Positions 17,870 to 27,476 of a stretch of DNA of 64,000 bases are shown here, one piece after another. The stretch's first letter is position 1; the number at the start of each line of letters is the position of its first letter. Made by a program: the position numbers and the translations under genes. Source of the stretch: Clostridium algifaecis (GTDB lineage Bacteria > Bacillota > Clostridia > Clostridiales > Clostridiaceae); the NCBI RefSeq assembly GCF_017874415.1, contig NZ_JAGGLM010000013.1, positions 1 through 64,000 of the forward strand. Reading direction: 5' to 3'. Under the pieces are notes generated by a model, which did no database searches, had not been told where the DNA came from, and worked only from the letters and a program-made list of their open reading frames with translations.

Positions 17870-19585
17870 ATGAAATTTTTTGTTGATTTAGGGGTAAAGA
17901 AAAAGCTTGTCTTAGCATTTTCAGTGATTTGTATTTTTATGATTTTAATAGGAGTGGAGGGTATATTAAGTTCTGCAAAGATAAACGAAGGCTCTAAAGC
18001 TATATACAGTACTAATTTAATATCCATTAAAGATTTAGAAAAAATATCTTCTAATATAAACGATGTTAGAGCTAATATACTTAGAATTGTTTTTGAAAGA
18101 GATAAGTCAAAGTTAAATGAAGAGATACAAACTATAGATGATTTAACTAATGAAAATAAGAAATATCAAGATGAATATGAAAGTTTACCTGCAACAGATG
18201 AAGAGAAAAAAACTTATACAGATTTTAAGAATGATTTATTAAAATATAGAGAAGTAAGAAATAAGGTGATTGAACTTGTAAAAGCCGATAACTATGATGA
18301 AGCAGTTAAAGTATATAATTCAGAAGTAAGCCCAATCAGAGCTGCTATGGCTGAAAAATTGAAAAAATGTATTGATATAAATGAAATAGAAGCTAAAAAA
18401 ACTAATGAAAATAATATAGCTCAGTTCAACAAGGTTAAGTCTACAATAATAATCTATACAGCTATAGCATTTTTAATTATAATTTTAATGGCATATGTAT
18501 TAAGTAAAAATATAATGATACCACTGAATAAGATAAAGGAACTAGCAAATAGATTATCTAACTATGATTTTTCAACACCAATTAGCATTACAAGAAAAGA
18601 TGAATTTGGACAAACAGGTTTAGCTTTAAACACAGCACAGGAAAATGTAAATAGCTTAATTAAAGTAATTATGGAGAATTCACAAGATATAAGTGCATCT
18701 TCGGAAGAACTTTCAGCAACAGTGCAGGAATTATCATCAAAAGCAGAAACTATAGATGAGGCCGTAAACACTATTTCCTCAGGTATGCAAGAGTCAAGTG
18801 CTACTACAGAAGAAATAAGTGCGTCTATTGAGGAAGTGGATTCAAGTATAAATGTTCTTTCTACAAAAGCTATGGAAGGAAGTAATAGTGCAAATCAGTT
18901 TAAAGAAAGGGCTACGGATGTTAAAAATAATAGTCAGATGGCACTAGAGGAAACAAGAACAATTTATACTGAAAAACAAAAAAAGATGGAAAAAGCTATT
19001 GAAGATGGAAAAGTAGTAGAAGAAATAAAGGTTATGGCAGATACTATTGGAAGTATAGCACAGCAAACTAATTTACTTGCATTAAATGCAGCTATAGAGG
19101 CAGCAAGAGCAGGAGAGCAGGGTAGGGGTTTTGCAGTAGTTGCAGAAGAGGTAAGAAAGCTTGCAGAACAGTCAGCAGAGGCAGTAACAAATATTCAAGA
19201 AACAATTTCAAAAGTACAACAAGCCTTTATAAGCAGTATTGAAACTGGTAGTGACATATTGGAATTTATAAACACAAAGGTACACGAACAATTTGATGCC
19301 TATGGGGAAACAGGCAAACAGTATTATAATGATTCAGATTTTGTAAGTAAAATGTCCGAGGAGATTGCAGCTATGACTGAAGAAATAACAGCTACAGTTG
19401 GACAAGTAAGTGGAGCAGTTCAGAATATGGCTGAGGCTTCACAAAAATCAAGTGAAAAATCAGAAACAATAAAAGAAAGCATAGATGAAACTACAAAAGC
19501 TATAGAACAAGTGGCATTAACGGCACAAAGTCAAGCAGAGCTTGCTCAAAAACTAAATGAAATAGTTCAAAAATTTAAGATATAA
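17870..19585 (+). CDS. methyl-accepting chemotaxis protein (4HB sensor)
   Basis: A 571-residue transmembrane chemoreceptor. A membrane segment near residues 10-30 ([19 protein letters not shown]) is followed by a helical extracellular four-helix-bundle type domain, a second membrane segment near 190-210 ([20 protein letters not shown]), a HAMP domain ([18 protein letters not shown]) and a long coiled-coil signalling domain. The hairpin tip [20 protein letters not shown] near residue 400 and [20 protein letters not shown] are intact, so it can couple to CheA/CheW. The second ATG (17870) fits the AGGGAG site better than 17864. A strong terminator follows. The ligand is not evident. Confidence 0.93.
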   Translation: MKFFVDLGVKKKLVLAFSVICIFMILIGVEGILSSAKINEGSKAIYSTNLISIKDLEKISSNINDVRANILRIVFERDKSKLNEEIQTIDDLTNENKKYQDEYESLPATDEEKKTYTDFKNDLLKYREVRNKVIELVKADNYDEAVKVYNSEVSPIRAAMAEKLKKCIDINEIEAKKTNENNIAQFNKVKSTIIIYTAIAFLIIILMAYVLSKNIMIPLNKIKELANRLSNYDFSTPISITRKDEFGQTGLALNTAQENVNSLIKVIMENSQDISASSEELSATVQELSSKAETIDEAVNTISSGMQESSATTEEISASIEEVDSSINVLSTKAMEGSNSANQFKERATDVKNNSQMALEETRTIYTEKQKKMEKAIEDGKVVEEIKVMADTIGSIAQQTNLLALNAAIEAARAGEQGRGFAVVAEEVRKLAEQSAEAVTNIQETISKVQQAFISSIETGSDILEFINTKVHEQFDAYGETGKQYYNDSDFVSKMSEEIAAMTEEITATVGQVSGAVQNMAEASQKSSEKSETIKESIDETTKAIEQVALTAQSQAELAQKLNEIVQKFKI

Positions 19586-19597
19586 AAGATTTAACTA

Positions 19598-19639
19598 CTG
19601 ATACAAAAAGTAATTTCATATAATCATTTTTTGTATCAG
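19598..19639. terminator. strong bidirectional terminator
   Basis: CTGATACAAAAA at 19598-19609 pairs with TTTTTGTATCAG at 19628-19639, followed by a T run. It ends the chemoreceptor gene and overlaps the last codon of the convergent ImmA-like gene. Confidence 0.85.
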
Positions 19640-20142
19640 TTTTTCAAAAAGTTTCCTTTAGAAATGCATAGTGTACTTATATTATACCCTTTAGCTTTTA
19701 ATATTTGACTTTTAAAATCAACTAGCTCAATAGGCACGTTTAGTTCAGCAGCTACTGATGAAAAGGTATAATCGCCATAAAATAATTCCATAATAGTAGA
19801 GTCTGGAATTAAAAGTTCTGATGCGAAAAGATTAGCTTCTCTTTCAGGTTTTGATGTCATATCAAATAAAGAGAATTCTCTTATAGCATCATTTTTGGCA
19901 TAACTTTGGTGAAATCTATCATGTCCAAGTTCATGAGCACATATAACTGGTAATAGTTCTTCCTGAATATTTTTATTGATTACAATATACCGAAACTTAG
20001 ATTGATAGAAATAATACCCCTTTAAGTCACCTAAATCATGATAGCATATATTAATATTCATACCTTTAGCCATTTCAAAAGGATCTCTTGTCTTATATTT
20101 TTTAATAAGCTTATCCACTTCTTTAGAAATAAAATTAGTCAT
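19636..20142 (-). CDS. ImmA/IrrE-type metallopeptidase
   Basis: A 168-residue zinc protease with the HExxH motif in ICAHELGHDRFHQ near residue 78, and a downstream EREANLFASELLIPD segment that supplies the third ligand region typical of ImmA/IrrE. In ICEBs1 and many phages ImmA cleaves the ImmR repressor to induce the element (family knowledge). It lies 15 bases after an XRE repressor gene on the same strand, matching the immR-immA pair. The ATG at 20142 is preferred to the upstream TTG because the GAGAGGT site is 8 bases before it. Confidence 0.88.
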   Translation of the reverse strand: MTNFISKEVDKLIKKYKTRDPFEMAKGMNINICYHDLGDLKGYYFYQSKFRYIVINKNIQEELLPVICAHELGHDRFHQSYAKNDAIREFSLFDMTSKPEREANLFASELLIPDSTIMELFYGDYTFSSVAAELNVPIELVDFKSQILKAKGYNISTLCISKGNFLKN

Positions 20143-20157
20143 AAGCAATTACCTCTC

Positions 20158-20607
20158 TTAAGGAGTTTTATTATCGTCATTGCCTATAGATGTTGATTTA
20201 TTACCATATTTTTTTCTTGCCTTTTGTTTTGCATCAAAATATATTTCCGTAATTGACTTAAAAAAAGCATCCTTATCTTCATCGGACAATTCCCCTCCTG
20301 CAAGTACTGCAGAAGTTCTCTTTAAAATCATTTCTGCCTCTTTTTTCCCTTTGTAACCAAACTCAGCTTTAGCAGAAGATATAAAATTCTCATCTCTTGA
20401 AACATCTTCATTATCAGATATTAAATAATCTACAGAAACATTGAATATTTCAGCAAGTCCAGTAATAATCTTTTGCCCTTTAGGGAATCTAGTATTATTT
20501 TCGTAATTACAGATAGATTTTTGAGTAATACCTAACTTTTTTGCCAATTCTTCCTGAGAAAGTCCAGCTTCTTTACGGAGTAATTTTATTTTATCACCAA
20601 AATTCAT
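20158..20607 (-). CDS. ImmR-type XRE repressor
   Basis: A 149-residue repressor. Residues 1-65 are a classical phage-type helix-turn-helix (AGLSQEELAKKLGITQKSIC, then NYENNTRFPKGQKIITGLAE). The charged C-terminal part (KAEFGYKGKKEAEMILKR) is probably for oligomerisation and ImmA recognition. The start at 20607 is chosen because GGAGGTCACAGAA precedes it; the upstream TTG would overlap that ribosome binding site. It is divergent from the ArpU-like gene across a region with three GAAC-centred dyads, the presumed operators. It should be the lysogeny switch of the mobile element remnant. Confidence 0.88.
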   Translation of the reverse strand: MNFGDKIKLLRKEAGLSQEELAKKLGITQKSICNYENNTRFPKGQKIITGLAEIFNVSVDYLISDNEDVSRDENFISSAKAEFGYKGKKEAEMILKRTSAVLAGGELSDEDKDAFFKSITEIYFDAKQKARKKYGNKSTSIGNDDNKTP

Positions 20608-20641
20608 TTCTGTGACCTCCAAATATATAAATTTAAAAACA

Positions 20642-20742
20642 GAACATTTGTTCTTAAAATTATTGACAAGATAAATTTGCCAATATATACTTATAATTAG
20701 AACGAAAGTTCATAATATTATTCTAATTCAGAACAATATTTC
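20642..20742. promoter_or_regulatory. prophage control region: three GAAC dyads and a sigma-A-like promoter
   Basis: GAACATTTGTTC at 20642-20653, GAACGAAAGTTC at 20700-20711 and GAACAATATTTC at 20731-20742 are evenly placed dyads. A promoter TTGACA (20663-20668), 17 bases, TATACT (20686-20691) points toward the ArpU-like gene; the middle dyad covers its start point. The dyads are likely ImmR operators. They also match the Gram-positive LexA box pattern GAAC-N4-GTTC, so direct SOS control is an alternative. Confidence 0.65.
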
Positions 20743-20775
20743 TGTCAATGATAAAGTGTAAGGGGGATGTGTCAT

Positions 20776-21330
20776 ATGGCTATTTATGAAGGAATTCAAA
20801 GTAATAATATTAATGCTGGAATTGATAACATAAAAGATAATAAGAAAGTAAGTCCTAATATTTATCATAATACTAAGCTACTTTTAAAACTATACAATAA
20901 AGTTTTATGGAGAATAAATAATTCCTTTGAGGAGATAGAGGAAGATTGTATTTCTTTCTCTGGAAAGAGACTGGATGAACTATTACATAGTCTTACTGAT
21001 ACAGAAGAATTCATAACAGAAGCAAGACTTGAAAGTAGGCTGCAATCTATAGAAGATAGTAAAAGTATTATAAATTTAATTGAAAAAGCTCTACTTATGT
21101 TAAAGTCCTATCCTGAAAATGGAGAGAGGTATTATTCAATAATTTATAAGATATATATTTCTGCCTACCCTTATAGTGAAAGTGAAATAATTGATTATTT
21201 ATGCTGTTCAAGAGCTACCTATTATAGAGAGAAGAAAAATGCAATTAATTTACTTGGAACAATACTATGGGGATTTTTATTTCCTAATTTCATGAAAGAA
21301 ATTAAAAGCATAAAACTGATACAAGATTGA
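20776..21330 (+). CDS. ArpU/sigma-like phage late-gene regulator
   Basis: A 184-residue protein whose C-terminal third (YSESEIIDYLCCSRATYYRE) is a sigma-region-4-like helix-turn-helix as in ArpU/DUF1492 phage regulators. The N-terminal two thirds are helical (TKLLLKLYNKVLWRINNSFE). Such proteins activate the late promoter of Gram-positive prophages. The ATG at 20776 fits the AAGGGGG site better than 20767. The gene is followed by TACTGACACC and TTTGATACTGCTATGATAT, a plausible late-promoter region, but no phage genes follow because a transposon begins at 21407. Confidence 0.7.
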   Translation: MAIYEGIQSNNINAGIDNIKDNKKVSPNIYHNTKLLLKLYNKVLWRINNSFEEIEEDCISFSGKRLDELLHSLTDTEEFITEARLESRLQSIEDSKSIINLIEKALLMLKSYPENGERYYSIIYKIYISAYPYSESEIIDYLCCSRATYYREKKNAINLLGTILWGFLFPNFMKEIKSIKLIQD

Positions 21331-21370
21331 TACTAAAAAAATACATAATTGGTACTGACACCATACTTTG

Positions 21371-21406
21371 ATACTGCTATGATATATACAATGGCAATAG
21401 TATTAG
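21371..21406 (+). repeat. 36-bp direct repeat, copy 1 (prophage late-promoter region)
   Basis: A 36-base sequence starting ATACTGCTATGATATATACA and ending ATAGTATTAG occurs here and again at 42975-43010 without a mismatch. Here it follows the ArpU-like gene, is preceded by TTTGATACT, and stops exactly at the first base of the transposon end. It contains TATGATATA, which could be an extended -10 element. Confidence 0.85.
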
Positions 21407-21565
21407 TGTTAGAGGACATTTTATTTTGCAGTAAATTAAGTTTTTTAGACAAGAAAATCAGCATGGAAATTATAGAGAAAAAAGCACAAGCTGTAATGGA
21501 TACATCTTGTGCTTTTTGTCTAGGATTTAAACACGCCTAAAAAACCCACTACCATAATAATCCAA

Positions 21566-22189
21566 TTGCATATAGATTTCAATAGTTTTTGCGAAAATTA
21601 TGAAAAAAAGTATCTTAATAATATTTGTAAAGACTCAATCCGCAAGGAATTAAATATACCAGATTCAGATAAGCTTAAGAAAAACGGAACTTTTGAACGT
21701 GGGATATTTTATATAGTTGATAATGATTTGAGATATAGCAGAATAAAAATACAAACTCTGCTTTGGGAAACAGCCTCCGGCGAAAAGAAATATATAAGCG
21801 TATTTCCATCATTCATTATTAAGTATAACAAGGTTTCTACAGATTTAATTGAGTTTATCAGTACCAATGTAGGGAAGGATGAGAATATTTTTGATTACAT
21901 AGATGATTCTGGTGATTTATTAGAGTGTGAAGATATTTTGGCGAGGTCGTGTAAAAGAGTAGAGCATGCTGTAATAAGTAAAAAACTAACAGCATTATTA
22001 AGTGCAAAGTACACCGAAACTTTTAACAATACCATTAGCTTCATTAATTTTGTTGATTATAAAAAGCTTAATCTAAGATTTAAAGAAACTTATGTATTGA
22101 TAATTGCAGCAAATATCTGCTTTAAGTCACTTATTTTAAATGGCGCTAGCCTTTCTTACCTCAATGAGTTTTTCAAATTTTTAAGATAG
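21566..22189 (+). CDS. transposon accessory protein (DUF6431-like, tentative)
   Basis: A 207-residue protein of unknown function at the left end of the transposon. The middle (YISVFPSFIIKYNKVSTDLI) and the following acidic stretch resemble my memory of the DUF6431 proteins that precede DDE transposase genes in clostridial TniA/TniB elements, but the cysteine-rich part expected in that family is not seen. The only start in frame is a TTG at 21566 without a ribosome binding site; the frame is open upstream to 21524. The start is therefore uncertain and the gene may be slightly truncated. No catalytic motif is visible. Confidence 0.5.
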   Translation: MHIDFNSFCENYEKKYLNNICKDSIRKELNIPDSDKLKKNGTFERGIFYIVDNDLRYSRIKIQTLLWETASGEKKYISVFPSFIIKYNKVSTDLIEFISTNVGKDENIFDYIDDSGDLLECEDILARSCKRVEHAVISKKLTALLSAKYTETFNNTISFINFVDYKKLNLRFKETYVLIIAANICFKSLILNGASLSYLNEFFKFLR

Positions 22190-22447
22190 TTTCATATTCC
22201 ATAAAATTATTCATTTCAAGGACAAGTTCTTATAAAAAGACTATTTTCATTTCTATTTTCTATCATTTTTATAAAAAAACTAAAAATTCAACATTTTTCT
22301 AATGAACCACCAACAATCTAAATTTCTACTATATTAAATTTTTATAATTATAGCAGCCGCTAGGCTAAAACAGCAAGAAAAATTTATTTTTATAGTCACT
22401 GTAGCTTTCGTAAAATGGAATTACAAAAATGAAATGAGGTGTTTTTA

Positions 22448-24124
22448 ATGTTTGAAGGATGCATAAAGACTGATGATGCTGTCGCATTTTTTAGGTACAC
22501 TGTTATTCTTCCTCTTTTAGAAGCAGATCCAGGAACAATAAGAAAAGTAGCTTATGAGTTGGCCCATACAACCTTCAATGATCCAGTAAATAAGCGCATA
22601 GTAACCTTTGGAGAAAGAACTATCTTCACCTACTATGCAAATTATAGAAAACATGGTTTTGAAGGATTAAAACCAAAAACAAAATCTAATAAAGGCAAAC
22701 ATCCATCTATACCTGAAGAAACTATAAAAGAAATATTAAGCTTAAAAGAAGAGCTACCGTGCCGTTCAGCGCAGAAAATTATAGCTATGCTGGAACTGGC
22801 AAATAAAGCTGAGAAGGATTTCTTAAAGGTTAGAACAGTAAATAGAATACTCAGTTTTTATGGATATACAAGAGAAAATCTATCTAAAGATACAAGAGTT
22901 TATATTAAGCATGAAAAGGAAGCTATAAACATGATGTGGGAATCAGATGTTATGGAGGCATTTTATATTTCAGATGGAGATGGAGCAAACAAACTTGTAT
23001 ATCTAATAGGATTTATAGATGATCATTCAAGGCGAGTTTTACATTGTCAATTCTATTTTGATTCCACGCTAACGCGTCTTGAAGATTGCTTAAAAAAAGC
23101 TATAACGAAGTTTGGTGTGCCTCAAAGTCTTTATGTGGATAATGGGAAAATTTTTATAGCTGAAAACTTTAAAATAATTTGTGCAAAGCTTGGAATAAAA
23201 CTAAAATATTCAACTCCTTATCACCCGCAGGGTAAAGCGAAGATAGAGAGGTTTTGGCAATATGTCCAGAGTTCTTTTGTATCAGAAATTAAGCAACATA
23301 AATTAAATAATATTATAGAGCTTAATGATCTTTTCCAAGGATGGCTTAAGACAGAATATCACGATAAACTGCATACTTCCATCGGCAAAACTCCAGTGGA
23401 AGCGTGGATTAGCTCGCTAAACAATGGGACTAAGATAAACTTTTTTTCACCAGTACAGCTTGATGAAATATTTTTACATTATGCTGAAAGGACTGTTGAT
23501 AAGTATGGAACAATTTCTTTTCAAGGTAACACATATGAAATTGATGGATCACTTGTAGGAAAGAGAATATCACTTAGATATAATCCTTTTCATTTGGATT
23601 ATATTCATATTTACTATAATGATAAATATTTTGGAATAGCAAAAATAATAGATCTTAAAAACCAAAAACATAAAGATGTAGGACATATTGAAGAAGATCC
23701 TTGTGTTGATTCCGAAGTCTCAAAACAATATTTCGAGAATATAAAAAGCAACTATCAAGATTATCTTCAAAAACAAATTGATTCCTACTTATCAAAGGAT
23801 TTAGTTGCTACTAATAAAGAGAAAGAAAACTCTGAAACGTCAGATGCTGAAGGTTTTAGAGCTCCTAAAGACAAAGACTACGTCATAGATAAAAATGAAT
23901 TTGTTTCAATAGTCTCCCAGGCTTTAGATATTTATACTGTAACCTTTGCTGAGAAAGGTAAGCTCTACGAGCTGTGGGAAACCTTCAAGGAGTTTAATAG
24001 AGAAATTCTAATATCTATACTTAATGATATTAAGGAAACCACACCAGATTTTAAGAGGAATTTTCTATATTATCTGTCACAGCTCAAAACAATGTACCTA
24101 TTAAAGTTAAGTGCTGAAAAGTAA
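22448..24124 (+). CDS. TniA/MuA-like DDE transposase
   Basis: A 558-residue transposase. An N-terminal helix-turn-helix region (residues about 20-150) precedes an rve-type integrase core with WESDVMEAFYI (first Asp near 163), LYVDNGKIFIAENF (second Asp near 230) and YHPQGKAKIERFWQ (catalytic Glu near 272). A Mu-type C-terminal beta domain (ISFQGNTYEIDGSLVGKRIS) follows near residue 360. It catalyses strand transfer together with the downstream ATPase. The ATG at 22448 fits the GAGGTG site. In the undisturbed transposon its stop lay only about 20 bases before the tniB start; an IS now separates them. Confidence 0.88.
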   Translation: MFEGCIKTDDAVAFFRYTVILPLLEADPGTIRKVAYELAHTTFNDPVNKRIVTFGERTIFTYYANYRKHGFEGLKPKTKSNKGKHPSIPEETIKEILSLKEELPCRSAQKIIAMLELANKAEKDFLKVRTVNRILSFYGYTRENLSKDTRVYIKHEKEAINMMWESDVMEAFYISDGDGANKLVYLIGFIDDHSRRVLHCQFYFDSTLTRLEDCLKKAITKFGVPQSLYVDNGKIFIAENFKIICAKLGIKLKYSTPYHPQGKAKIERFWQYVQSSFVSEIKQHKLNNIIELNDLFQGWLKTEYHDKLHTSIGKTPVEAWISSLNNGTKINFFSPVQLDEIFLHYAERTVDKYGTISFQGNTYEIDGSLVGKRISLRYNPFHLDYIHIYYNDKYFGIAKIIDLKNQKHKDVGHIEEDPCVDSEVSKQYFENIKSNYQDYLQKQIDSYLSKDLVATNKEKENSETSDAEGFRAPKDKDYVIDKNEFVSIVSQALDIYTVTFAEKGKLYELWETFKEFNREILISILNDIKETTPDFKRNFLYYLSQLKTMYLLKLSAEK

Positions 24125-24201
24125 TAATCGGAGGTGATGTATTTTATACATAATTTTTATGCCATATTATAATTAAAATCCTTTCCACCAAAAGATGGAA
24201 A

Positions 24202-24972
24202 TTAATTTTCTAGACTATTAAGCCAAGCCTTAGTTTCTTTCATTCTGTAAGAGTTTCCATTCATGTTAACAACATAAGATTTATGAGTTAACCTATCAGT
24301 CATTGCTGCAGTCATCACAGGATCACCAAATATTTCACCCCACCTATCAAAAGAAAGGTTAGTGGTAATTATTGTGGATTTTTGACCAGCTCTTAAAGAA
24401 ATGTGAGTAAATAGGAGCTCCGCCCCCTCTTTATCAGAAGAGATGTATCCGAATTCATCCAAAATAACTAAATCATATTTAGAAAGTTTGTTTTGATAAC
24501 ATCTTAAATTTTTTGCTGATTTTAATTCTTTTAATTGTGTAATAAAAAGAGGTACAGTTGTAAATAATACTTTATATCCTTCTAAACATGCCTTTATTCC
24601 TAAAGCAATGGCAATATGAGTTTTTCCAGTTCCACAATTTCCAGAAAAAATTACATTCTGTCCGTCTTTTATGAATTTTAGGCTACTAAGATGCTTCAGT
24701 TTTAATTGAGCATCTGCTGGCAAATCCTCAATGGATATATCTTCTAAATACTTCTTATATGGAAAATTAGCTGTTCTAATTCTGCTTTGAGTTAAGTTAT
24801 AGTTTCTTATATCGCATTCTTTTTGAAGGAGCCCATACAAGAACTCCTCATAACTAAGGTTACTAGTATTAGCATCCTCAATTGCTAGTTCAATATCACT
24901 TTTTATAACTCCTAGTTTCATTATTTCAGCGTATGTTTTGATATCACTAATAAATGAATTCTTAGAATCCAT
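24202..24972 (-). CDS. istB: IstB-like ATPase of IS21 element, copy 1
   Basis: A 256-residue AAA+ ATPase with Walker A SGNCGTGKTHIAIALG near residue 108 and Walker B YDLVILDEFGYIS near residue 168. This is the transposition helper that loads with IstA at target DNA. It follows istA with a 17-base gap. It differs from the copy at 46875 by at least one residue (VLFTTVPLF here, VLFTNVPLF there). Confidence 0.95.
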   Translation of the reverse strand: MDSKNSFISDIKTYAEIMKLGVIKSDIELAIEDANTSNLSYEEFLYGLLQKECDIRNYNLTQSRIRTANFPYKKYLEDISIEDLPADAQLKLKHLSSLKFIKDGQNVIFSGNCGTGKTHIAIALGIKACLEGYKVLFTTVPLFITQLKELKSAKNLRCYQNKLSKYDLVILDEFGYISSDKEGAELLFTHISLRAGQKSTIITTNLSFDRWGEIFGDPVMTAAMTDRLTHKSYVVNMNGNSYRMKETKAWLNSLEN

Positions 24973-24989
24973 GATTATTCACTCCCTCA

Positions 24990-26549
24990 TTAGTTTAAAA
25001 GACTATTGAAATCTTTTAGAATATTAAGTGAATTGTTCATAATTTCATCATTATGATCTTCTAAATATATAATTTTAGGATCATCTTTTCTTGAACAAAT
25101 AAATTCAATTTTATCAACACTAATATTAGTTGGACATACTTCTTGTATATCTTTTATTGCATTATCAACAGAGACAAGCCCGTAATTACCAACTAATTCA
25201 ATAAGCTTTACAAACTCTCGTTCATTGTTGTTAAAATATTTAGAGTAAATCTCTTTCAGGGTGGTATCCATTTGATTAAAGGCTGTGCTATTAACCAATG
25301 CCTTCGGCTTTCTAAAAAGTGTTTTAGCATAATGAGTAATATCTATATGCCATAGGTTAAGACCATAAACCTTATCATGTCTAGCTATCTCTTCTTGATT
25401 ATAAAACACTAGAATTTTAGTAGTATATACCTTACAACGTACCATTGTACCAACATAATCATCTGGTACTGAGTAGTAACAGGAATCTACCATAATAGTT
25501 GAGTATTTGTTTACTCTTAGATCCGAAATAGTAGCTGTTTCGTATAAAGGCATATCTGGTAATAAGTACTCTCGTTCTTCGTCTAATAATTGAAACGGTG
25601 ACTTATTAGAATTGGATAAGGTTCTTGAATTTAATTTATTTAGCACTTCATCAAGGTAGGCGTTAGCCTCATCTAATGAGGTAAATGTGCGTTCTCCTGA
25701 AAATGCTTTCCTTCTTATAAATTCAACACTTCTCTCAACATGCCCCTTTTCATTGCCACTATAAGCATTACAAAACCTAAATCTAAATTTATAATATAGC
25801 GATAGCTTTAGAAGTGCCTCTGTTGGCTCTTTTTCTGTATGCCCTACAAACTTTGCTACCGCAACTCTAGTGTTATCATATACAACTGTTCTATGATTAC
25901 CTTTGATATGCTTAAAAAATGAGGCATGAGCTTCTAAAAAACATCCTGTATTCTGCTTTGGAAATAACCTAGCCCACCTGTAATTGCTATAAGCTGCTGT
26001 AAATACTGCTAATTGAAATTCCTTTATACTACCATCATTCCTTTTAAATTTAACTACCCCAAAATCAAATTCTACAATATCTCCTGGAGCATATTCTTGA
26101 CGTATATACGCTTCGCGTTTTTTTCTTTCTATGCTATTTACAGCATTTACTACAGACGGATAACTAACGCGATATCCTTCTTCAAGCAAAGTTTCATACA
26201 TATCTATTTTTTTCTTCTGTTGTTTAGATAATCCACTTAGACGCTTTTGCTCATTTTCTTTTAAAAATTGCTCGAGTCTTTCTATAACCTCATCGGTTAA
26301 AGCCTTTTTGACTCTTGGGGATGAAATATATTTAGGTTTAGCTGTTATATCATCGATAATATTTATTTTGTCTATTTCAGCCAAGTCATGATTAATTTCA
26401 ATCAACTTATTTTCATAATCTTTAACATATTTTCTTATGGTTTCTCTGCATATTCCCGTTTCTTTGCTTATCTGTCTTTGAGATTTACCTTCTCTGATAT
26501 GTTTTAATATAATGTCCTGTTTTTCATTCAAGTTTATCACCCTTTGCAC
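24990..26549 (-). CDS. istA: IstA-like DDE transposase of IS21 element, copy 1
   Basis: A 519-residue transposase. The N-terminal helix-turn-helix reads KSQRQISKETGICRETIRKY near residue 19. The integrase core has DIVEFDFGVVKF (first Asp near 158), VVYDNTRVAV (second Asp near 218) and GNEKGHVERSVEFIRR (Glu near 265), then a beta C-terminal domain. The frame opens at 26549 with a GTG (GTGATAAACTTGAATG in context), but a downstream start is possible. It differs from copy 2 at a handful of residues, for example GYRVSYPS against GYSVSYPS. Confidence 0.95.
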   Translation of the reverse strand: MQRVINLNEKQDIILKHIREGKSQRQISKETGICRETIRKYVKDYENKLIEINHDLAEIDKINIIDDITAKPKYISSPRVKKALTDEVIERLEQFLKENEQKRLSGLSKQQKKKIDMYETLLEEGYRVSYPSVVNAVNSIERKKREAYIRQEYAPGDIVEFDFGVVKFKRNDGSIKEFQLAVFTAAYSNYRWARLFPKQNTGCFLEAHASFFKHIKGNHRTVVYDNTRVAVAKFVGHTEKEPTEALLKLSLYYKFRFRFCNAYSGNEKGHVERSVEFIRRKAFSGERTFTSLDEANAYLDEVLNKLNSRTLSNSNKSPFQLLDEEREYLLPDMPLYETATISDLRVNKYSTIMVDSCYYSVPDDYVGTMVRCKVYTTKILVFYNQEEIARHDKVYGLNLWHIDITHYAKTLFRKPKALVNSTAFNQMDTTLKEIYSKYFNNNEREFVKLIELVGNYGLVSVDNAIKDIQEVCPTNISVDKIEFICSRKDDPKIIYLEDHNDEIMNNSLNILKDFNSLLN

Positions 26550-26672
26550 TTCCTCTTATACCCAATATTATTACCTAAATATTGTTTGTATAAAAGGTTT
26601 GGAAAATACTAGTGGGCAGGTTTTTAATTATAATTTGGTACAGTTATAGTTTATACAATACAGGTGATAAAT

Positions 26673-27476
26673 GTGAATACAAAAGTTCAAACATCTATAT
26701 TGGAGCACTTTAAGCTTAGTTCAATACCATTTTTAGATAGAACTAAACAAAACTTTCAATATGAAGAGTTTAATCATAACATTAATCTTATATCTACAGT
26801 TTTTTATTCAAGACAGATTGCGGCTGTTACAGGAGCCGCAGGCTGTGGCAAAAGTTCTCTACTCTTTTATGCAGTTAATGATTTGGAGCCTTCTGAATTT
26901 AGAGTGGTATCTTCAGAACTTTCCGCTCCTAACAAAAAATCTTTGTACAAAACACTAGCTCTCAAGATGGGCATAAAACCTGTTTTTAATGCTGATGATA
27001 TAAAAAATCAGATTTTTAATTTCTTTAACGAGGAAAATTCAATGGGTAAATTTAATTCAATTATTATTGATGAGGCTCATACTCTAAGCATTCCTATGTT
27101 TGATGAAATAAGAAGCTTTTATGATGAAGGAAGTAACTTTTCCCTAGTTCTTATTGGGTTACCAGCACTAAATAATCAGTTGAATCTTTCATTAAACCTA
27201 CCACTAAAGCAAAGAATTTCTCTTTTCATAGAGTGCTCAGGTCTTAGTCTCGTAGAGACTAAAGAATATATCATGCATCAGCTTGATATTGCAAGGATTA
27301 AAGAAAATATTATTGACGAAAAGTGTTTTTCGCTAATTCATAGTTTAACTTCTGGAGCTCCAAGAAGAATAAATCAACTATGCTACGCATCCCTTTTGGA
27401 GGCCTATAAAGAAAAACAGTCCATAATCTCAGAAGAAATTATAAAGAAAGTGCAGGCGAAGTTGGCATATGTATAA
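26673..27476 (+). CDS. TniB/ExeA-like AAA ATPase of the transposon
   Basis: A 267-residue ATPase. Walker A TGAAGCGKSSLLFYAV lies near residue 50, Walker B NSIIIDEAHTLSI near residue 122, and an arginine-containing sensor (LPLKQRISLFIE) near 178. This is the TniB/TnsC/ExeA family, which selects targets and activates the transposase. Before the IS insertion the leader read GGAGGTGATAAAT followed by GTG (26673), so the GTG is the native start; the other GTG at 26664 lies in the ribosome binding site. The IS leaves only GGTGAT, so expression is probably reduced and uncoupled from tniA. Confidence 0.85.
   Translation: MNTKVQTSILEHFKLSSIPFLDRTKQNFQYEEFNHNINLISTVFYSRQIAAVTGAAGCGKSSLLFYAVNDLEPSEFRVVSSELSAPNKKSLYKTLALKMGIKPVFNADDIKNQIFNFFNEENSMGKFNSIIIDEAHTLSIPMFDEIRSFYDEGSNFSLVLIGLPALNNQLNLSLNLPLKQRISLFIECSGLSLVETKEYIMHQLDIARIKENIIDEKCFSLIHSLTSGAPRRINQLCYASLLEAYKEKQSIISEEIIKKVQAKLAYV

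Larger units (their letters stand above)
24138..26662 (-). mobile_element. IS21-family insertion sequence, copy 1
   Basis: A 2525-bp element with ends TGTATTTTATACATAA at the low coordinate and, in reverse complement at the high end, TGTATTGTATAAACTATA. It is flanked by a 5-bp duplication GGTGA (24133-24137 and 26663-26667). It carries istA and istB on the minus strand and is nearly identical to copy 2 at 45185-47709. It landed inside the ribosome binding site of the tniB-like gene; the duplicated GGTGA leaves part of that site in place. Confidence 0.93.

Noticed and set aside
21349-21540. Plus-strand open frame of 63 codons after the ArpU-like gene
   Set aside because: It crosses the boundary between prophage DNA and the transposon end, so it is a chance fusion of two unrelated sequences.
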